Positions 42,934-52,643 of a DNA stretch of 64,000 bases are shown here, piece after piece. Origin of the DNA: Streptomyces sp. JH34 (lineage in GTDB: Bacteria; Actinomycetota; Actinomycetes; Streptomycetales; Streptomycetaceae); assembly GCF_029428875.1 (NCBI RefSeq), contig NZ_JAJSOO010000001.1, positions 1-64,000 of the forward strand, in the 5' to 3' direction. Below the pieces are notes generated by a model. The model ran no database searches. It saw only the letters and a list, made by a program, of their open reading frames with translations, and had not been told where the DNA came from. Every line of letters starts with the position of its first letter. Position 1 is the first letter of the stretch. Position numbers and translations under genes: made by a program.

Positions 42934-45675
42934 TCAGTCGTCGGGCAGGGCCATGACCAAGTTGGCGAGCTGCACCCGGGAGTTGATCGACAGCTTGCGG
43001 AACACGGACGTCAGGTGGGTGTTCACCGTGTGGGGGGAGACAACGAGCAGGTCCGCAGCCGACCGGTTGGTGTGCCCCTCGGCGACGAGGCGCGCGATCC
43101 TCTCCTCCGAGAGCGTCAGTGCCCCCCATCCCGCTACGGGGCGCTCGGTGGTCGCTGCCTGGCGACCGCCCTCCCCCGCGCCTCGCAGAGCATCCTGCAC
43201 CTGCGCCGCTTCGGCGTGAGCATCTGTTCCGGCGAACTCGTCACGGGCGTGCGTCAGCGCGCTCACCGCCTGACGTCTCCGGCCTGCTGTCAGGAGCGCC
43301 TGTCCGAGATCCGCGTATGCGGCGGCCCGGACCAGCGGACGAGGGCCTGTGCTGAGCAGTTCCACGGAGCGCTCGAGCTCGGCCACACTGCTCTTCACCA
43401 GCCCGGTGGCTTGCGCCCCGATGCCGGTGGCGGTCGGCACGGCGGGGTTGCGCTCAGCGTGGGCCCTGGCCTGTTCGGCCAGGTGCTCGGCGAGCTCCAG
43501 CTCCCCGCCTCGCAGGGCTATGCGTATCGCGGAATCGACCCAGTTGCGCAGAAGCCGCCAGCGCATGAAGGGACCTTCTCGCTGCACTTGCCGGATCTTT
43601 TCGACGGCGAGGCCGACGTCCCCGTCGGCCCCGGCGTGGACCGCCTCCAGGAAGCGCACCGCAGCTGTGTTGCCCGGGCTCGGCTTGGCCGCCAGCCGTT
43701 CCCGCGCCTCCGCCAAGTGCTCCCGCGCCCCTTCCCGGTCACCCCGCAGCAGTGCGATCCGGGAGCGGATCACACGGCCGTTCACCTGCTGGACGGATAC
43801 CCGCACCTCGTCTTCCAGGCGCTCCATGGTCACGAAGTCGGCGTCGACGTCATCGAGCCGGCCGAGTCCCAGATCGTACTGTCCCTGGGCCCACAGCAGC
43901 ATTGCCTGACGGCTCGCCCCGGCGTCCGTCGCTTGCCGGATCAGCCGTTCACCGGACGCGAAGTCGTCGACGTGCAGGTGCGCGACGATCTCTTCGGGGA
44001 GGAAGCTGGAATCGATGGCGCTCAGAGCGGCGAAACGTTCCAGCGCGACCGCGTTCTCCCCTGCGTTCTGCGCGATCTCTCCGAGCCCGGAGAGGGCCAG
44101 GGTGGTCGCCTCCCGGTCACCGATGGCGGTGACCGCCCGCAGCGCGGCCTCGCCGGCTTCACGCGCCGCGACCAGATCATGCTCCCGGGACATGGCCAGA
44201 GTACGTAGGCCGGCCAGCCTCGCCCCGATCTCCGGGGCGGCGCCCCCCGTGGCAAGAGCGGCTTCGACCCGGCGGCGCAGTTCGCCGGTGCGGTCCATGT
44301 TCCAGAGCGTGCTGCCCAGGGCGGCCTGCAGTCGGCTGAACCCTTCCAGCGGGGGCCGGCCGGCCAATAGCCGGTCGCCCGTTTCCAGAGCTTCTCTGTT
44401 CCGGCCGGCCCGTGTCAGGCAGAAGATCGCCTGCTCCCCCACCGCGAACCGCAGCGGATGTGCTGACGGCACGAGTTCCAGTGCGCGCGTCATCAGGTCG
44501 GCCGCGAGGCCCGGCGTGACCGGCAGCACGGCGTCGGCCGCTTGCTGCAGCAGCACCACGGCTTCCTCGTCCCCGGGCAGAGCTCCCCTGAGGATGTGCG
44601 GCACCGCGTCGATCGGCTGGTGGCCCGCAGTGACGATATTGCGGGCAGCCTCCCGGTGCAGAGCCTTCCGGGCTGACGGCGGGATGTCGACGTAAACCGC
44701 CTGGCGCAGCAGATCATGCCGGAAGACCAGATGATCACCGTCGTCGTCCAGGAGTCCGGCGCACACGGCTTCCTCGAGTGCCGCGATCAATGTGGCGGCC
44801 GACCGGCCGCACAGCACGGCAGCGTCGTGGAAAGCGAACCGGCGTCCCAGTACCGCTCCCATCTGCAGGAACCGCAGGGTGTCGGGCTGCAGGGACCTGA
44901 GTCTGCCGCGCACACCCACTACGAGCCCTGGGGGCACGGGGTCGTTCGACGTCTCCGCGGTCCGCAGCCCCGTGAGCATCTCGACAGCGAGAAACGGGTT
45001 ACCGCCCGCTCCGTCGAGCAGTTCCCGCACGCGTGCGTCCACGGCGGTGCCGAGTGTGTCGCCGGCCAGTTGAGCGATGTCCGCACCGGACAGGGGCCCC
45101 AGGGAGACGGTGACCGTCGGCAGGACGGTCGCGGCCGCGACGATCTCCTCCGCCGGTCCCGTGGGTTCCCGTCGACCGGTCAGCACCCACAGCACCGGCG
45201 ATGTACGCAGGCGTGTCGGAAGCTGTTGCAGGGCGAACCGGCTCAGCGAGTCGGCCCACTGCACATCGTCCAGGCTGATCAGTACCGGCGCGCTGCCGGC
45301 TCTGGTCTCGATCGCCTCTGCCAGGCGCTCCACCAGCCAGATTCGCTGATCGTGGTTGCGGGCCAGTTCGGCGAAGTCGTCGCCGGTCAGCAGTGGCTGA
45401 TCGCCGTGCAGGACGCAGGCTGCCAACGACGAGAGCGGAACGACGTGATGCAACTCGTCCGCTTTGCCGACGCCGACCGAGAATCCCGCTGTGACGGCCT
45501 TGGAGACCACTTCGGCGAGCAGCGTGGTCTTGCCGATGCCCGGTTCGCCCTGGATGAGGGCCAACCCGCCGCTCCCGGTGCGGGCCACGGAGGTGATCAG
45601 CGCCTCAAGCTCTACGAGTTCGGTCTCTCGGCCGCGCAGACCGCTACGGGACAGCGGACCGCCTGCTCCTGCCAT
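42934..45675 (-). CDS. LuxR/LAL-type regulator with AAA ATPase
   Basis: A 913-residue large LuxR regulator. The N-terminal ATPase has Walker A GEPGIGKTTLL (about residues 44-54) and Walker B VLISLDDVQWADS. A long alpha-helical TPR-like middle follows (about 350-830). A C-terminal LuxR helix-turn-helix ends the protein (LSEERIARLVAEGHTNRSAADLLVVSPHTVNTHLTSVFRKL). LAL proteins activate secondary-metabolite or catabolic genes in response to ATP-linked signals. The neighbouring hydrolase and the monooxygenase across the intergenic region are candidate targets. Confidence 0.93.
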   Translation of the reverse strand: MAGAGGPLSRSGLRGRETELVELEALITSVARTGSGGLALIQGEPGIGKTTLLAEVVSKAVTAGFSVGVGKADELHHVVPLSSLAACVLHGDQPLLTGDDFAELARNHDQRIWLVERLAEAIETRAGSAPVLISLDDVQWADSLSRFALQQLPTRLRTSPVLWVLTGRREPTGPAEEIVAAATVLPTVTVSLGPLSGADIAQLAGDTLGTAVDARVRELLDGAGGNPFLAVEMLTGLRTAETSNDPVPPGLVVGVRGRLRSLQPDTLRFLQMGAVLGRRFAFHDAAVLCGRSAATLIAALEEAVCAGLLDDDGDHLVFRHDLLRQAVYVDIPPSARKALHREAARNIVTAGHQPIDAVPHILRGALPGDEEAVVLLQQAADAVLPVTPGLAADLMTRALELVPSAHPLRFAVGEQAIFCLTRAGRNREALETGDRLLAGRPPLEGFSRLQAALGSTLWNMDRTGELRRRVEAALATGGAAPEIGARLAGLRTLAMSREHDLVAAREAGEAALRAVTAIGDREATTLALSGLGEIAQNAGENAVALERFAALSAIDSSFLPEEIVAHLHVDDFASGERLIRQATDAGASRQAMLLWAQGQYDLGLGRLDDVDADFVTMERLEDEVRVSVQQVNGRVIRSRIALLRGDREGAREHLAEARERLAAKPSPGNTAAVRFLEAVHAGADGDVGLAVEKIRQVQREGPFMRWRLLRNWVDSAIRIALRGGELELAEHLAEQARAHAERNPAVPTATGIGAQATGLVKSSVAELERSVELLSTGPRPLVRAAAYADLGQALLTAGRRRQAVSALTHARDEFAGTDAHAEAAQVQDALRGAGEGGRQAATTERPVAGWGALTLSEERIARLVAEGHTNRSAADLLVVSPHTVNTHLTSVFRKLSINSRVQLANLVMALPDD

Positions 45676-46282
45676 CTACGACCCAATCCTCCTGCACTCG
45701 TCCACCGAACCCGGACTCCGTCCGTGCCGACTGATGACCGCGCTCCACTCCGGGACGCAGTCTCCCGGTCACCCTGCGTCGCGTTTGCCGAAGTCCCACC
45801 GGCCCGATGGCTGTGCAGCGACTGCAGGAGAGGCGATGTGCTGGTGAATATTTGTCCGTCAGTGCACTCTAACTGTTCTCTGCGTGCACCGGGACCGTGG
45901 TTGCCCAGGTCAGGGCGTCGACGCGGCTGCGGCAGATATCGGACGGCCTCCTTTCCCCGCACACGCCGGATGGGCTCGCTCATCTCCGATGGAGATGGAC
46001 TGGCATCCCGATCCATCGCCTTGAACAGGGAGGCCCCGGAGCGGATCAGTACCTGGTCGCCGCCCTGTCGCACTGACACGCGGGACGGCTGGGGAGGTAC
46101 CACGTTCAGGAGCGCCGTGCGCCTGCCCGACGCAGCACACGTGCGGCCGGGCAGGCAGCGGCCCATCACCCGGCCGGGAGAGCGCTGACGGGCAAGCCTC
46201 TCTGCACGCACAGACATCACGGCCATCCGGCCGGTGCCTACATTTTCGGCACCCACACAGTTGCCGAAACAAAGAGGCCCCC
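45676..46282. promoter_or_regulatory. Divergent intergenic region, LAL gene to monooxygenase
   Basis: About 600 bp without a credible gene. It should hold promoters for both divergent genes. A less GC-rich part near 45840-45890 (GAATATTTGTCC, CTAACTGTTC) is the best place for one. Between 46245 and 46280 GCACCCACACAGTTGCC precedes the monooxygenase RBS. Confidence 0.4.
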
Positions 46283-47368
46283 ATGCAGTTCGGTATTTTC
46301 TCGGTGGGGGACGTGACCCCCGATCCGACCGACGGCCGTACCCCGTCGGAGCACGAACGCCTCAAGGCGATGGTCACCATCGCACTCAAGGCGGAGGAGG
46401 TGGGCCTGGACGTCTTCGCGACCGGTGAACACCACAATCCGCCGTTCGTGCCGTCGTCACCTACCACGATGCTCGGCTACATCGCTGCTCGTACCGAGAA
46501 GCTGATCCTTTCCACTGCCACGACGCTGATCACCACCAACGACCCGGTAAAGATCGCCGAGGACTACGCGATGCTCCAGCACCTGGCCGACGGCCGGGTC
46601 GACCTCATGATGGGGCGAGGCAACACCGGACCGGTGTATCCGTGGTTCGGGCAGGACATCCGGCAGGGTCTCAACCTCGCCAAGGAGAACTACACACTGC
46701 TGCGCCGGCTGTGGCGCGAGGACGTGGTGGACTGGGAGGGCACGTTCCGTACGCCACTGCAGGGGTTCACGTCCACGCCCCGGCCGCTGGACGGCGTAGC
46801 GCCGTTCGTCTGGCACGGCTCGATCCGCTCTCCGGAGATGGCCGACCTGGCGGCCTTCCACGGCGACGGTTTCTTCCACAACAACATCTTCTGGCCGGCC
46901 GACCACACGAGGCGGATGGTGCAGCTGTACCGGCGGCGATACGCGCACTACGGGCACGGCACTCCCAAGCAGGCGATCGTCGGGCTGGGGGGTCAGGTGT
47001 TCATGCGGAAGAACTCCCAGGACGCCGTACGGGAGTTCCGGCCGTACTTCGACAACGCGCCCGTCTACGGGCACGGGCCGTCGCTGGAGGAGTTCACCGA
47101 GCAGACTCCGCTGACGGTGGGCTCCCCCCAGGAGGTCATCGACCGGACGCTTTCCTTCCGACAGACCGTCGGCGACTACCAGCGGCAGTTGTTCCTGATG
47201 GACCACGCGGGACTGCCCCTGAAGACCGTTCTGGAACAGCTCGACCTGCTCGGCGAGGAGGTGGTGCCCGTCCTGCGGAAGGAGTTCGCGATCGGCCGCT
47301 CGGCCGACGTGCCGGACGCTCCCACCCACGAGTCGCTGCGGGCTGTTCAGGAGGTGTCCGCCGCATGA
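46283..47368 (+). CDS. LLM-class flavin-dependent monooxygenase
   Basis: A 361-residue luciferase-like TIM-barrel oxygenase that uses reduced FMN. Landmarks are EEVGLDVFATGEHHNPPFVPSSPTTMLGYIAARTEKL at the N-terminus, then HLADGRVDLMMGRGNT and a C-terminal LDLLGEEVVPVLRKEF. I recall the family as CE1758-type. ATG 46283 follows AAGAGGC. Its stop overlaps the start of an NAD(P)H:FMN reductase (ATGA), so enzyme and flavin supply are made together. The substrate is unknown. Confidence 0.93.
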   Translation: MQFGIFSVGDVTPDPTDGRTPSEHERLKAMVTIALKAEEVGLDVFATGEHHNPPFVPSSPTTMLGYIAARTEKLILSTATTLITTNDPVKIAEDYAMLQHLADGRVDLMMGRGNTGPVYPWFGQDIRQGLNLAKENYTLLRRLWREDVVDWEGTFRTPLQGFTSTPRPLDGVAPFVWHGSIRSPEMADLAAFHGDGFFHNNIFWPADHTRRMVQLYRRRYAHYGHGTPKQAIVGLGGQVFMRKNSQDAVREFRPYFDNAPVYGHGPSLEEFTEQTPLTVGSPQEVIDRTLSFRQTVGDYQRQLFLMDHAGLPLKTVLEQLDLLGEEVVPVLRKEFAIGRSADVPDAPTHESLRAVQEVSAA

Positions 47369-47979
47369 AACTCGTCGCCGTGTCCGCCGGGCTGAGCACC
47401 CCGTCCTCCACACGTCTGCTCGCCGACCGTCTCGTCGAGTCGGCCCGCGGCGAACTCACCCACCGGGGCCACGACGTGCAGGTCGATGTCATCGAGCTGC
47501 GCGAACTGGCCGTCGCCGTCGCCAACAATCTCGTGACGGGCTTCCCGTCACCCCCACTGGCCGCCGCGATCGACTCGGTGACGGGTGCCCACGGTCTGAT
47601 CGCAGTGACCCCCGTGTTCACCGCCTCCTACAGCGGGCTGTTCAAGTCCTTCTTCGACCTGATCGACCCGGACGCCCTCACCGGGAAGCCGGTTCTCCTC
47701 GGGGCGACGGGAGGCACGGCCCGCCACTCCCTGGTCCTGGAACACGCCCTGCGCCCGCTCTTCGCCTACCTGCGCGCCGCCGTCGTCCCCACCGCGGTGT
47801 ACGCAGCGTCCGAGGACTGGGGATCCGGCGGTGACGAGTACACAGAGGGCCTGCCCGGGCGCATACGGCGGGCGGCCGGCGAGCTGGCCGCCGTCATGGT
47901 CCCCCGCCCGCCCGGGGAGACACCCGATGACGACGTCACCGTGCTCGAACAGCAGCTCTCCGACCTGCGTCTCGACTGA
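47365..47979 (+). CDS. NAD(P)H-dependent FMN reductase (CE1759-type)
   Basis: A 204-residue flavodoxin-fold reductase. LVAVSAGLSTPSSTRLLADRL is the N-terminal FMN phosphate loop, VTPVFTASYSGLFKSFFDLI the flavin-binding middle, and PVLLGATGGTARHSLVLEHALRPL follows. It supplies reduced FMN to the coupled monooxygenase upstream, overlapping it by four bases. Intact. Confidence 0.93.
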   Translation: MKLVAVSAGLSTPSSTRLLADRLVESARGELTHRGHDVQVDVIELRELAVAVANNLVTGFPSPPLAAAIDSVTGAHGLIAVTPVFTASYSGLFKSFFDLIDPDALTGKPVLLGATGGTARHSLVLEHALRPLFAYLRAAVVPTAVYAASEDWGSGGDEYTEGLPGRIRRAAGELAAVMVPRPPGETPDDDVTVLEQQLSDLRLD

Positions 47980-48011
47980 GGGCAAGGCAGGCGGCCGCCG
48001 GCATCGGGTTC

Positions 48012-48479
48012 TCATCCGTCCGGCAGGGGCTTCTCCCGCACCATCCCCCATCGGCGCGGCCCCTCGCCGGCGGAGCGGAGTTCGTGGGCGCGTTCGTACC
48101 ACGGTCGGGTCCCCCCGGCACGGCGAAGGACTCCCTGGCGATCCGTAGCGAAGCCACGGCGACACATCAACCGCCAGCACCAGGCGTCCACCATCGAAAC
48201 CCGCAGCAGCACTTTCCGCAGCCGGCCCATATCGGTCCGGCCGTGGTTCAGGCCGCCGTACATCGCGCCGTGCCCACGCCGATGCTCGGGCAACAGTGTC
48301 AAGTCCACCGGGGACTTCACAGCACCGTCCGCACACAGCACCGCATCTGTCAGCTCGAACAACTCGTCGCGCCGGGCGGTCAGACACTCCTGGAACTCTC
48401 CCCGAAGGCCTGACGCTTCCGCGAACGCTTCCCTCCGGACAGCAGACACCCTCACGGCCTTCGTCTCGGTCACGTGCAC
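48012..48479 (-). pseudogene. DDE transposase remnant (IS701-like)
   Basis: The N-terminus reads FAEASGLRGEFQECLTARRDELFELTDAVLCADGAVKSPVDLTLLPEHRRGHGAMYGGLN, a pattern of widespread Streptomyces IS701-like transposases. In the next frame GRLVLAVDVSPWLR carries the first catalytic aspartate region, so a frameshift and then truncation have occurred. An 87-bp exact piece of it recurs at 49725-49811. Confidence 0.7.
48274..48360. repeat. 87-bp exact direct repeat, copy 1
   Basis: Identical to 49725-49811 over 87 bp (starts CCACGCCGATGCTCGGGCAA, ends CATCTGTCAGCTCGAAC). It is part of the transposase remnant. The two copies flank the alpha/beta hydrolase gene at 48588-49424 in the same orientation, so recombination could delete or amplify the intervening 1.4 kb. 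Confidence 0.85.
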
Positions 48480-48587
48480 CGTGGTCGGAGCACATGATCA
48501 GACGAAGGCCGCCCCCACGTCCGGCGAACCCCTGGCTGGGTGATCAAGTTCGGGACGCCGTTCGAAGCCAGAAGATCAAGAACAAGC

Positions 48588-49424
48588 TCAGCCTTGAAGG
48601 AACTCAATGAGCTTCGGCGCGAGTTTCCTGGGCGCCATGACCACCGCTCCGTGATTGAGGCCCTGGAGCGTGTGATGGTCGGCGTCGGGCAGCACCTCCA
48701 TGACCGCTCGCGCGGCGCTCTGGAAGCCGTCTGGGCTCTTGGAGCCGGTCATGACGAGGGTCGGTGCAGTCGCGGGCGACCACATCTCGGAGGTGAGGGG
48801 TTTGCCCTGCTGGGTGTCGCCCATGACCGCGATGTCGTAGGGCAGGGTATGGGCCATTGCCTTGAGGTTCGACCACACTCCGGGCATCAGCCGCATCGAT
48901 CCGACCATGAACGCGGGCATGCCCTGGGCCTTGGTCATGAAGGTCTTGACCGCCTCGCTGCGCCGGTCCTCGGCGATCAGGCCGTCGATGTGCCGTGCGA
49001 AGTCCCGCGGCGGTCCGAAGTCGCTGGGTGCGACGGCGAAGGGCGGCTCGTAGAGCGCGAGCCGCTTGATGTTCAGGCCGGCCGCGGCGGCGCGCAGGGC
49101 GAGTACCGCACCGGACGAACTGCCGAACACCGAGGCAATACCGCCTGCATGCTCGATCAGCGCCGCGATGTCGTCGATCTCGCGCCGCACCGTGTAGTCG
49201 GCGTTGTTGCCGCTGGCGCCCCGGCCGCGGCGGTCATAGTTGACGACGGTGAAGTGCGGGGCGAGGAGGCCGGCGAGTTTCTTGGTGTCGGAGCGGTCAG
49301 CCAGCGCCGAGGACACCAGGATTACCGTAGGCCCGCTGCCGGACTGCTCGAACGCGATGGGGGTGCCGTCGCTCGAGACAACCGTCGGCTTCACGGTGCC
49401 CGTCGGCTGGCGAGTTGCTGACAT
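48588..49424 (-). CDS. Alpha/beta hydrolase
   Basis: A 278-residue hydrolase. TVILVSSALADRSDTKK marks the oxyanion strand, VVNYDRRGRGASG the following strand turn, and ASVFGSSSGAVLALRAAA the GxSxG-type serine elbow. The C-terminal histidine is probably in LQGLNHGAVVMAPRKLAP. ATG 49424 removes a non-conserved upstream extension. The gene lies between two copies of an 87-bp transposase scrap, suggesting that it moved or was trapped with it. Confidence 0.88.
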   Translation of the reverse strand: MSATRQPTGTVKPTVVSSDGTPIAFEQSGSGPTVILVSSALADRSDTKKLAGLLAPHFTVVNYDRRGRGASGNNADYTVRREIDDIAALIEHAGGIASVFGSSSGAVLALRAAAAGLNIKRLALYEPPFAVAPSDFGPPRDFARHIDGLIAEDRRSEAVKTFMTKAQGMPAFMVGSMRLMPGVWSNLKAMAHTLPYDIAVMGDTQQGKPLTSEMWSPATAPTLVMTGSKSPDGFQSAARAVMEVLPDADHHTLQGLNHGAVVMAPRKLAPKLIEFLQG

Positions 49425-49724
49425 GCTCTTCTCTCCGCTCCACGTGGAGGTGCCGTACTTCTGATGCAGATGGGACAGCGGCACAGCGAAAAAATCATCG
49501 GTCCCACAGCATCGAATTTTGAACCTCGCACGCCGAGCGGCCATGGCCCCCGTCGTCGTGGTGGTCTGCCCGTACCCGTCACGTCTTCTCGTTTGACCAA
49601 CTTACCAACGTCATGGCAGGGGGCGGGGTGTCGGTTTTTGACACCGAGTGGGCGTCAGAGACAAGCCATACCGGCCTCCCGGTCGTCGTCGACCACCGGC
49701 GCACGGGGTTTGTTCCTTCGGCGA

Positions 49725-49811
49725 CCACGCCGATGCTCGGGCAACAGTGTCAAGTCCACCGGGGACTTCACAGCACCGTCCGCACACAGCACCGCATCTG
49801 TCAGCTCGAAC
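49725..49811. repeat. 87-bp exact direct repeat, copy 2
   Basis: Second copy of 48274-48360. Its right end cuts directly into the amidohydrolase-type gene at 49801-50073, so the copying or insertion event truncated that gene. Confidence 0.85.
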
Positions 49812-50073
49812 CCCGACTCACGTGCAGGTGGGAGTCGTTGAGGCCGGGGATCACCCGTCGTCCGGGCGCGTCGACCACCTTCGTGCCCACGCCGACGTGG
49901 GGAGCCACGTCCTTGTCGTCACCGACGACCGTGTTGACGCCGTCGCGGATGGCGAGCGCCTCCGCGTGCGGGCGGCTCGGGTTGCCGGTGTGGATCTTCG
50001 CGTTGCGGACGATGAGGTCCGCGGCATTGTCGATGGCGTGCGGAACCAGTCCGCCGACGGGCATGGGTGACAT
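49801..50073 (-). pseudogene. Amidohydrolase (YtcJ-like) N-terminal fragment
   Basis: The first 85 residues of a metal-dependent amidohydrolase: DLIVRNAKIHTGNPSRPHAEALAIRDG, then VVDAPGRRVIPGLNDSHLHV with the metal-binding HxH-like loop NDSHLH. The remaining ~450 residues are replaced by the 87-bp transposase scrap. Not functional. Confidence 0.8.
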
Positions 50074-50526
50074 CTCTTGACAGCCCTTCCGGGAGAAAGC
50101 GATGTAGATTCACGTCATGCCTGTGGCAGCGGACTTCGGCGATTCAGTCATGCTCGAATGTCCGTTTACGCGCATCGAAGCGAGTGAACTCCACCGACTC
50201 TCGCCGTGCCTCCATGACGAGGGCAGGCCCTGTGTGTTCCTGCCGCGGTTTCTTCGCCATCACGATAGACACGACGGGACGCACCCCCATGTCCCGCCAG
50301 TGCACAGGACTTGGCCTCACAGTGCACGCACCCATCCGTTCGCCGGCTGTGGTGGAGAGCGCCGGAAGCATCCGTGCGCTACGCGCACAGCAGCGGTGCA
50401 CCCATGGGCAATCGCAGTGCGGCCGGTGGCCTTAGCGTGACGGCCAGCGGCTTCGGAAATCCTCTCGGGATCCTGGCCGTGGTGCCGGAAGAACCGGCAT
50501 CCCCATAGACATTCCAGGAGACTCAC
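50074..50526. other. Non-coding stretch upstream of esterase operon
   Basis: No gene is convincing on either strand. The following gene has AGGAGACTCAC before its start. A promoter for the esterase pair is expected here. Confidence 0.35.
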
Positions 50527-51498
50527 ATGTCCGACACTGTCGAGCCCGTTCAGCCGGTGCTGGAACCCGCAGCAGCTGCCTTCGCGGCGGCGACCGCCAA
50601 TCCGCCGTACCTGTTCGACCTGCCCCCGGCGGAGGGACGCAAGGCCGTCGACGAGGTGCAGTCCGGTGAGATCGACAAGCCCGCGGTCGACGAGGAGTGG
50701 ATCACCGTTCCGGGCGGGCCGACGGGCAGTGTCCGCGCGCGGATCGTCAGGCCCGCCGGTGCAGAGGGCACTCTCCCGGTGATCATCTACATCCACGGTG
50801 CGGGCTGGGTGTTCGGTAACGCCCACACCCACGACCGTCTGGTGCGGGAACTCGCCGTCGGCGCGGGTGCCGCCGTGGTCTTCCCCGAGTACGACCTGTC
50901 GCCCGACGCCCGCTACCCGGTCGCCATCGAGCAGAACTACGCGGTGGCCCAGTGGGTCGTCCAGCAGGGTGCCTCCAAGTACCTGGACGGCTCGCGGCTG
51001 GCCGTGGCTGGGGACTCCGTCGGCGGCAACATGAGCGCCGCCCTGACTCTGATGGCGAAGGAACGCGGCGACGTACCTCTCGTCCAGCAGGTGCTGTTCT
51101 ACCCGGTTACCGACGCGGCCTTCGACACCGGCTCCTACCACCAGTTCGCTACCGGCTATTTCCTGCGCCGCGACGGCATGCAGTGGTTCTGGGACCAGTA
51201 CACGACCGACGAGGCGCAGCGCGCCGAGATCACCGCGTCTCCGCTGCGTGCCACCACCGAGCAGCTCACCGCACTGCCCCCGGCCCTGGTCATCACCGGC
51301 GAGGCCGACGTCCTGCGCGACGAGGGCGAGGCGTACGCGGCCAAGCTCCGTGAGGCCGGCGTGCCCACCACCGCCGTGCGGTTCCAGGGCGTCATCCACG
51401 ACTTCGTGATGCTCAACGCCCTGCGCGAGACCCACGCAGCAGCGACCGCCATCACGCTGGCCGTCGACACCCTGCGCGCCGCCCTTCACACCGCCTGA
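50527..51498 (+). CDS. Alpha/beta hydrolase of the HSL/acetyl-esterase type
   Basis: A 323-residue serine esterase of the hormone-sensitive-lipase group. The oxyanion motif is HGAGW (residues 90-94, usually HGGGW), and the nucleophile S164 lies in AGDSVGGNMS. The acid is in ITGEADVLRDEGEAY and the histidine in GVIHDFVML. ATG 50527 follows AGGAGACTCAC. It hydrolyses short-chain esters or amides. It is followed 21 bp later by another hydrolase, probably in one transcript. Confidence 0.92.
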   Translation: MSDTVEPVQPVLEPAAAAFAAATANPPYLFDLPPAEGRKAVDEVQSGEIDKPAVDEEWITVPGGPTGSVRARIVRPAGAEGTLPVIIYIHGAGWVFGNAHTHDRLVRELAVGAGAAVVFPEYDLSPDARYPVAIEQNYAVAQWVVQQGASKYLDGSRLAVAGDSVGGNMSAALTLMAKERGDVPLVQQVLFYPVTDAAFDTGSYHQFATGYFLRRDGMQWFWDQYTTDEAQRAEITASPLRATTEQLTALPPALVITGEADVLRDEGEAYAAKLREAGVPTTAVRFQGVIHDFVMLNALRETHAAATAITLAVDTLRAALHTA

Positions 51499-51519
51499 AC
51501 GCGAAGAGAGAACCCTGAC

Positions 51520-52239
51520 ATGACTACTACCAATCCCACCGCCGTTCTCATCCACGGAGCCTTCGCCGACGCGGCAAGCTGGTCCGGGGTCATCGCCGAG
51601 TTGCAGAGTCACGGCGTCCCGGTGATCGCGCCGCCCAACCCGTTGCGCGGGCTCGCCTCCGACGCCGCGTACGTTGCCTCCGTGGCTGCCCGGATCGACG
51701 GTCCGGTCGTCCTGGTCGGGCACTCCTACGGCGGTGCGCTCATCACCGTGGCCGGCACCACCGAGAACGTCGTCGGTCTGGTCTACGTGGCTGCCTACGT
51801 CCTCGAAGAGGGCGAGAGCCTCGGCGAACTGCAGGGCCGGTTCCCCGACAGCCCGCTGGTGAGCAACCTGAAGCAGTGGACGTACCCCGTCGAGGGCGTG
51901 GATTCCGCAGTCGAGGTCACCATCGCGCCCGAGGCCTTCCCGGACGTCTTCGCCGCCGACCTGCCCGTCGACGTGACCAAGGTCCTGGCGGTGACGCAGC
52001 GTCCGCTGGCTGCCGCAGCGTTCGAGGAGACTGCTTCCGCTGCCGCGTGGAAGACCAAGCCCTCCTGGGCCCTGGTGGCGGGCGCCGACCACGCGATCAA
52101 CCCAGAGGTCGAGCGGTTCGGTGCCGAGCGGGCCGAGGCGACCGTCGTCGAGATCGAGGGTGCGTCGCACGCGGTCGCCATGTCCCGGCCCAAGGAGGTC
52201 GCCGCCCTGATCATGGACGCGGTACGCGCCACGAGCTGA
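51520..52239 (+). CDS. Alpha/beta hydrolase, small esterase type
   Basis: A 239-residue paralogue of the hydrolase at 42113, sharing PTAVLIHGAFADAASWSGVI, PNPLRGLASDAAYVASV and VLVGHSYGGALIT. Here the nucleophile is the usual serine (S69). The acid is in VAGADHAINPEVERFG and the histidine in GASHAVAMSRP. Starts at ATG 51520 after AGAGAGAACC. Intact, coupled with the upstream esterase. Confidence 0.92.
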   Translation: MTTTNPTAVLIHGAFADAASWSGVIAELQSHGVPVIAPPNPLRGLASDAAYVASVAARIDGPVVLVGHSYGGALITVAGTTENVVGLVYVAAYVLEEGESLGELQGRFPDSPLVSNLKQWTYPVEGVDSAVEVTIAPEAFPDVFAADLPVDVTKVLAVTQRPLAAAAFEETASAAAWKTKPSWALVAGADHAINPEVERFGAERAEATVVEIEGASHAVAMSRPKEVAALIMDAVRATS

Positions 52240-52394
52240 CCGGACGGGACAGGCGGAGAGGCTCGGACGGGCTCCCTCGTAACTGCGTCGCCACACGGAG
52301 AACCGCGCTCCTGGCCGCCGCCCGGCACGACGGCACGACCGTCGCTGCCCTGCGTCGAGTAGAGCCGAGGGGCGCCCGTAGGCCCTGGGAGTCC

Positions 52395-52640
52395 TTTGGA
52401 CCGGCACGGGGCCGATCGCCACTGACTTCGTGGTGTCGGCACGGGTGGAGGTGGCAGGCGTGACCTGCTCGGCCGCCGCCGTCCTGTCCCGGCGGACGCC
52501 GGGGCTCAGCGTCCTGGACAACTGGAGGCTCGGCATACGGGCCTCCGGCAGTGTGGACGTCCTCCTGGAGGACTGCCCGGTCCGGCAGGAGGACGTGTTC
52601 CTGCGCAGTCCGGTCGGGGAGCGCGACGACACGGCCTTGG
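52395..52640 (+). pseudogene. Acyl-CoA dehydrogenase fragment
   Basis: The frame reads GTGPIATDFVVSARVEVAG.., RRTPGLSVLDNWRLGIRASGSVDVLLEDCPV, which matches the central beta domain of acyl-CoA dehydrogenases. About 80 codons remain; it ends at a fused relaxase fragment. No start or active-site glutamate is present. Confidence 0.75.
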
Positions 52641-52643
52641 CCG

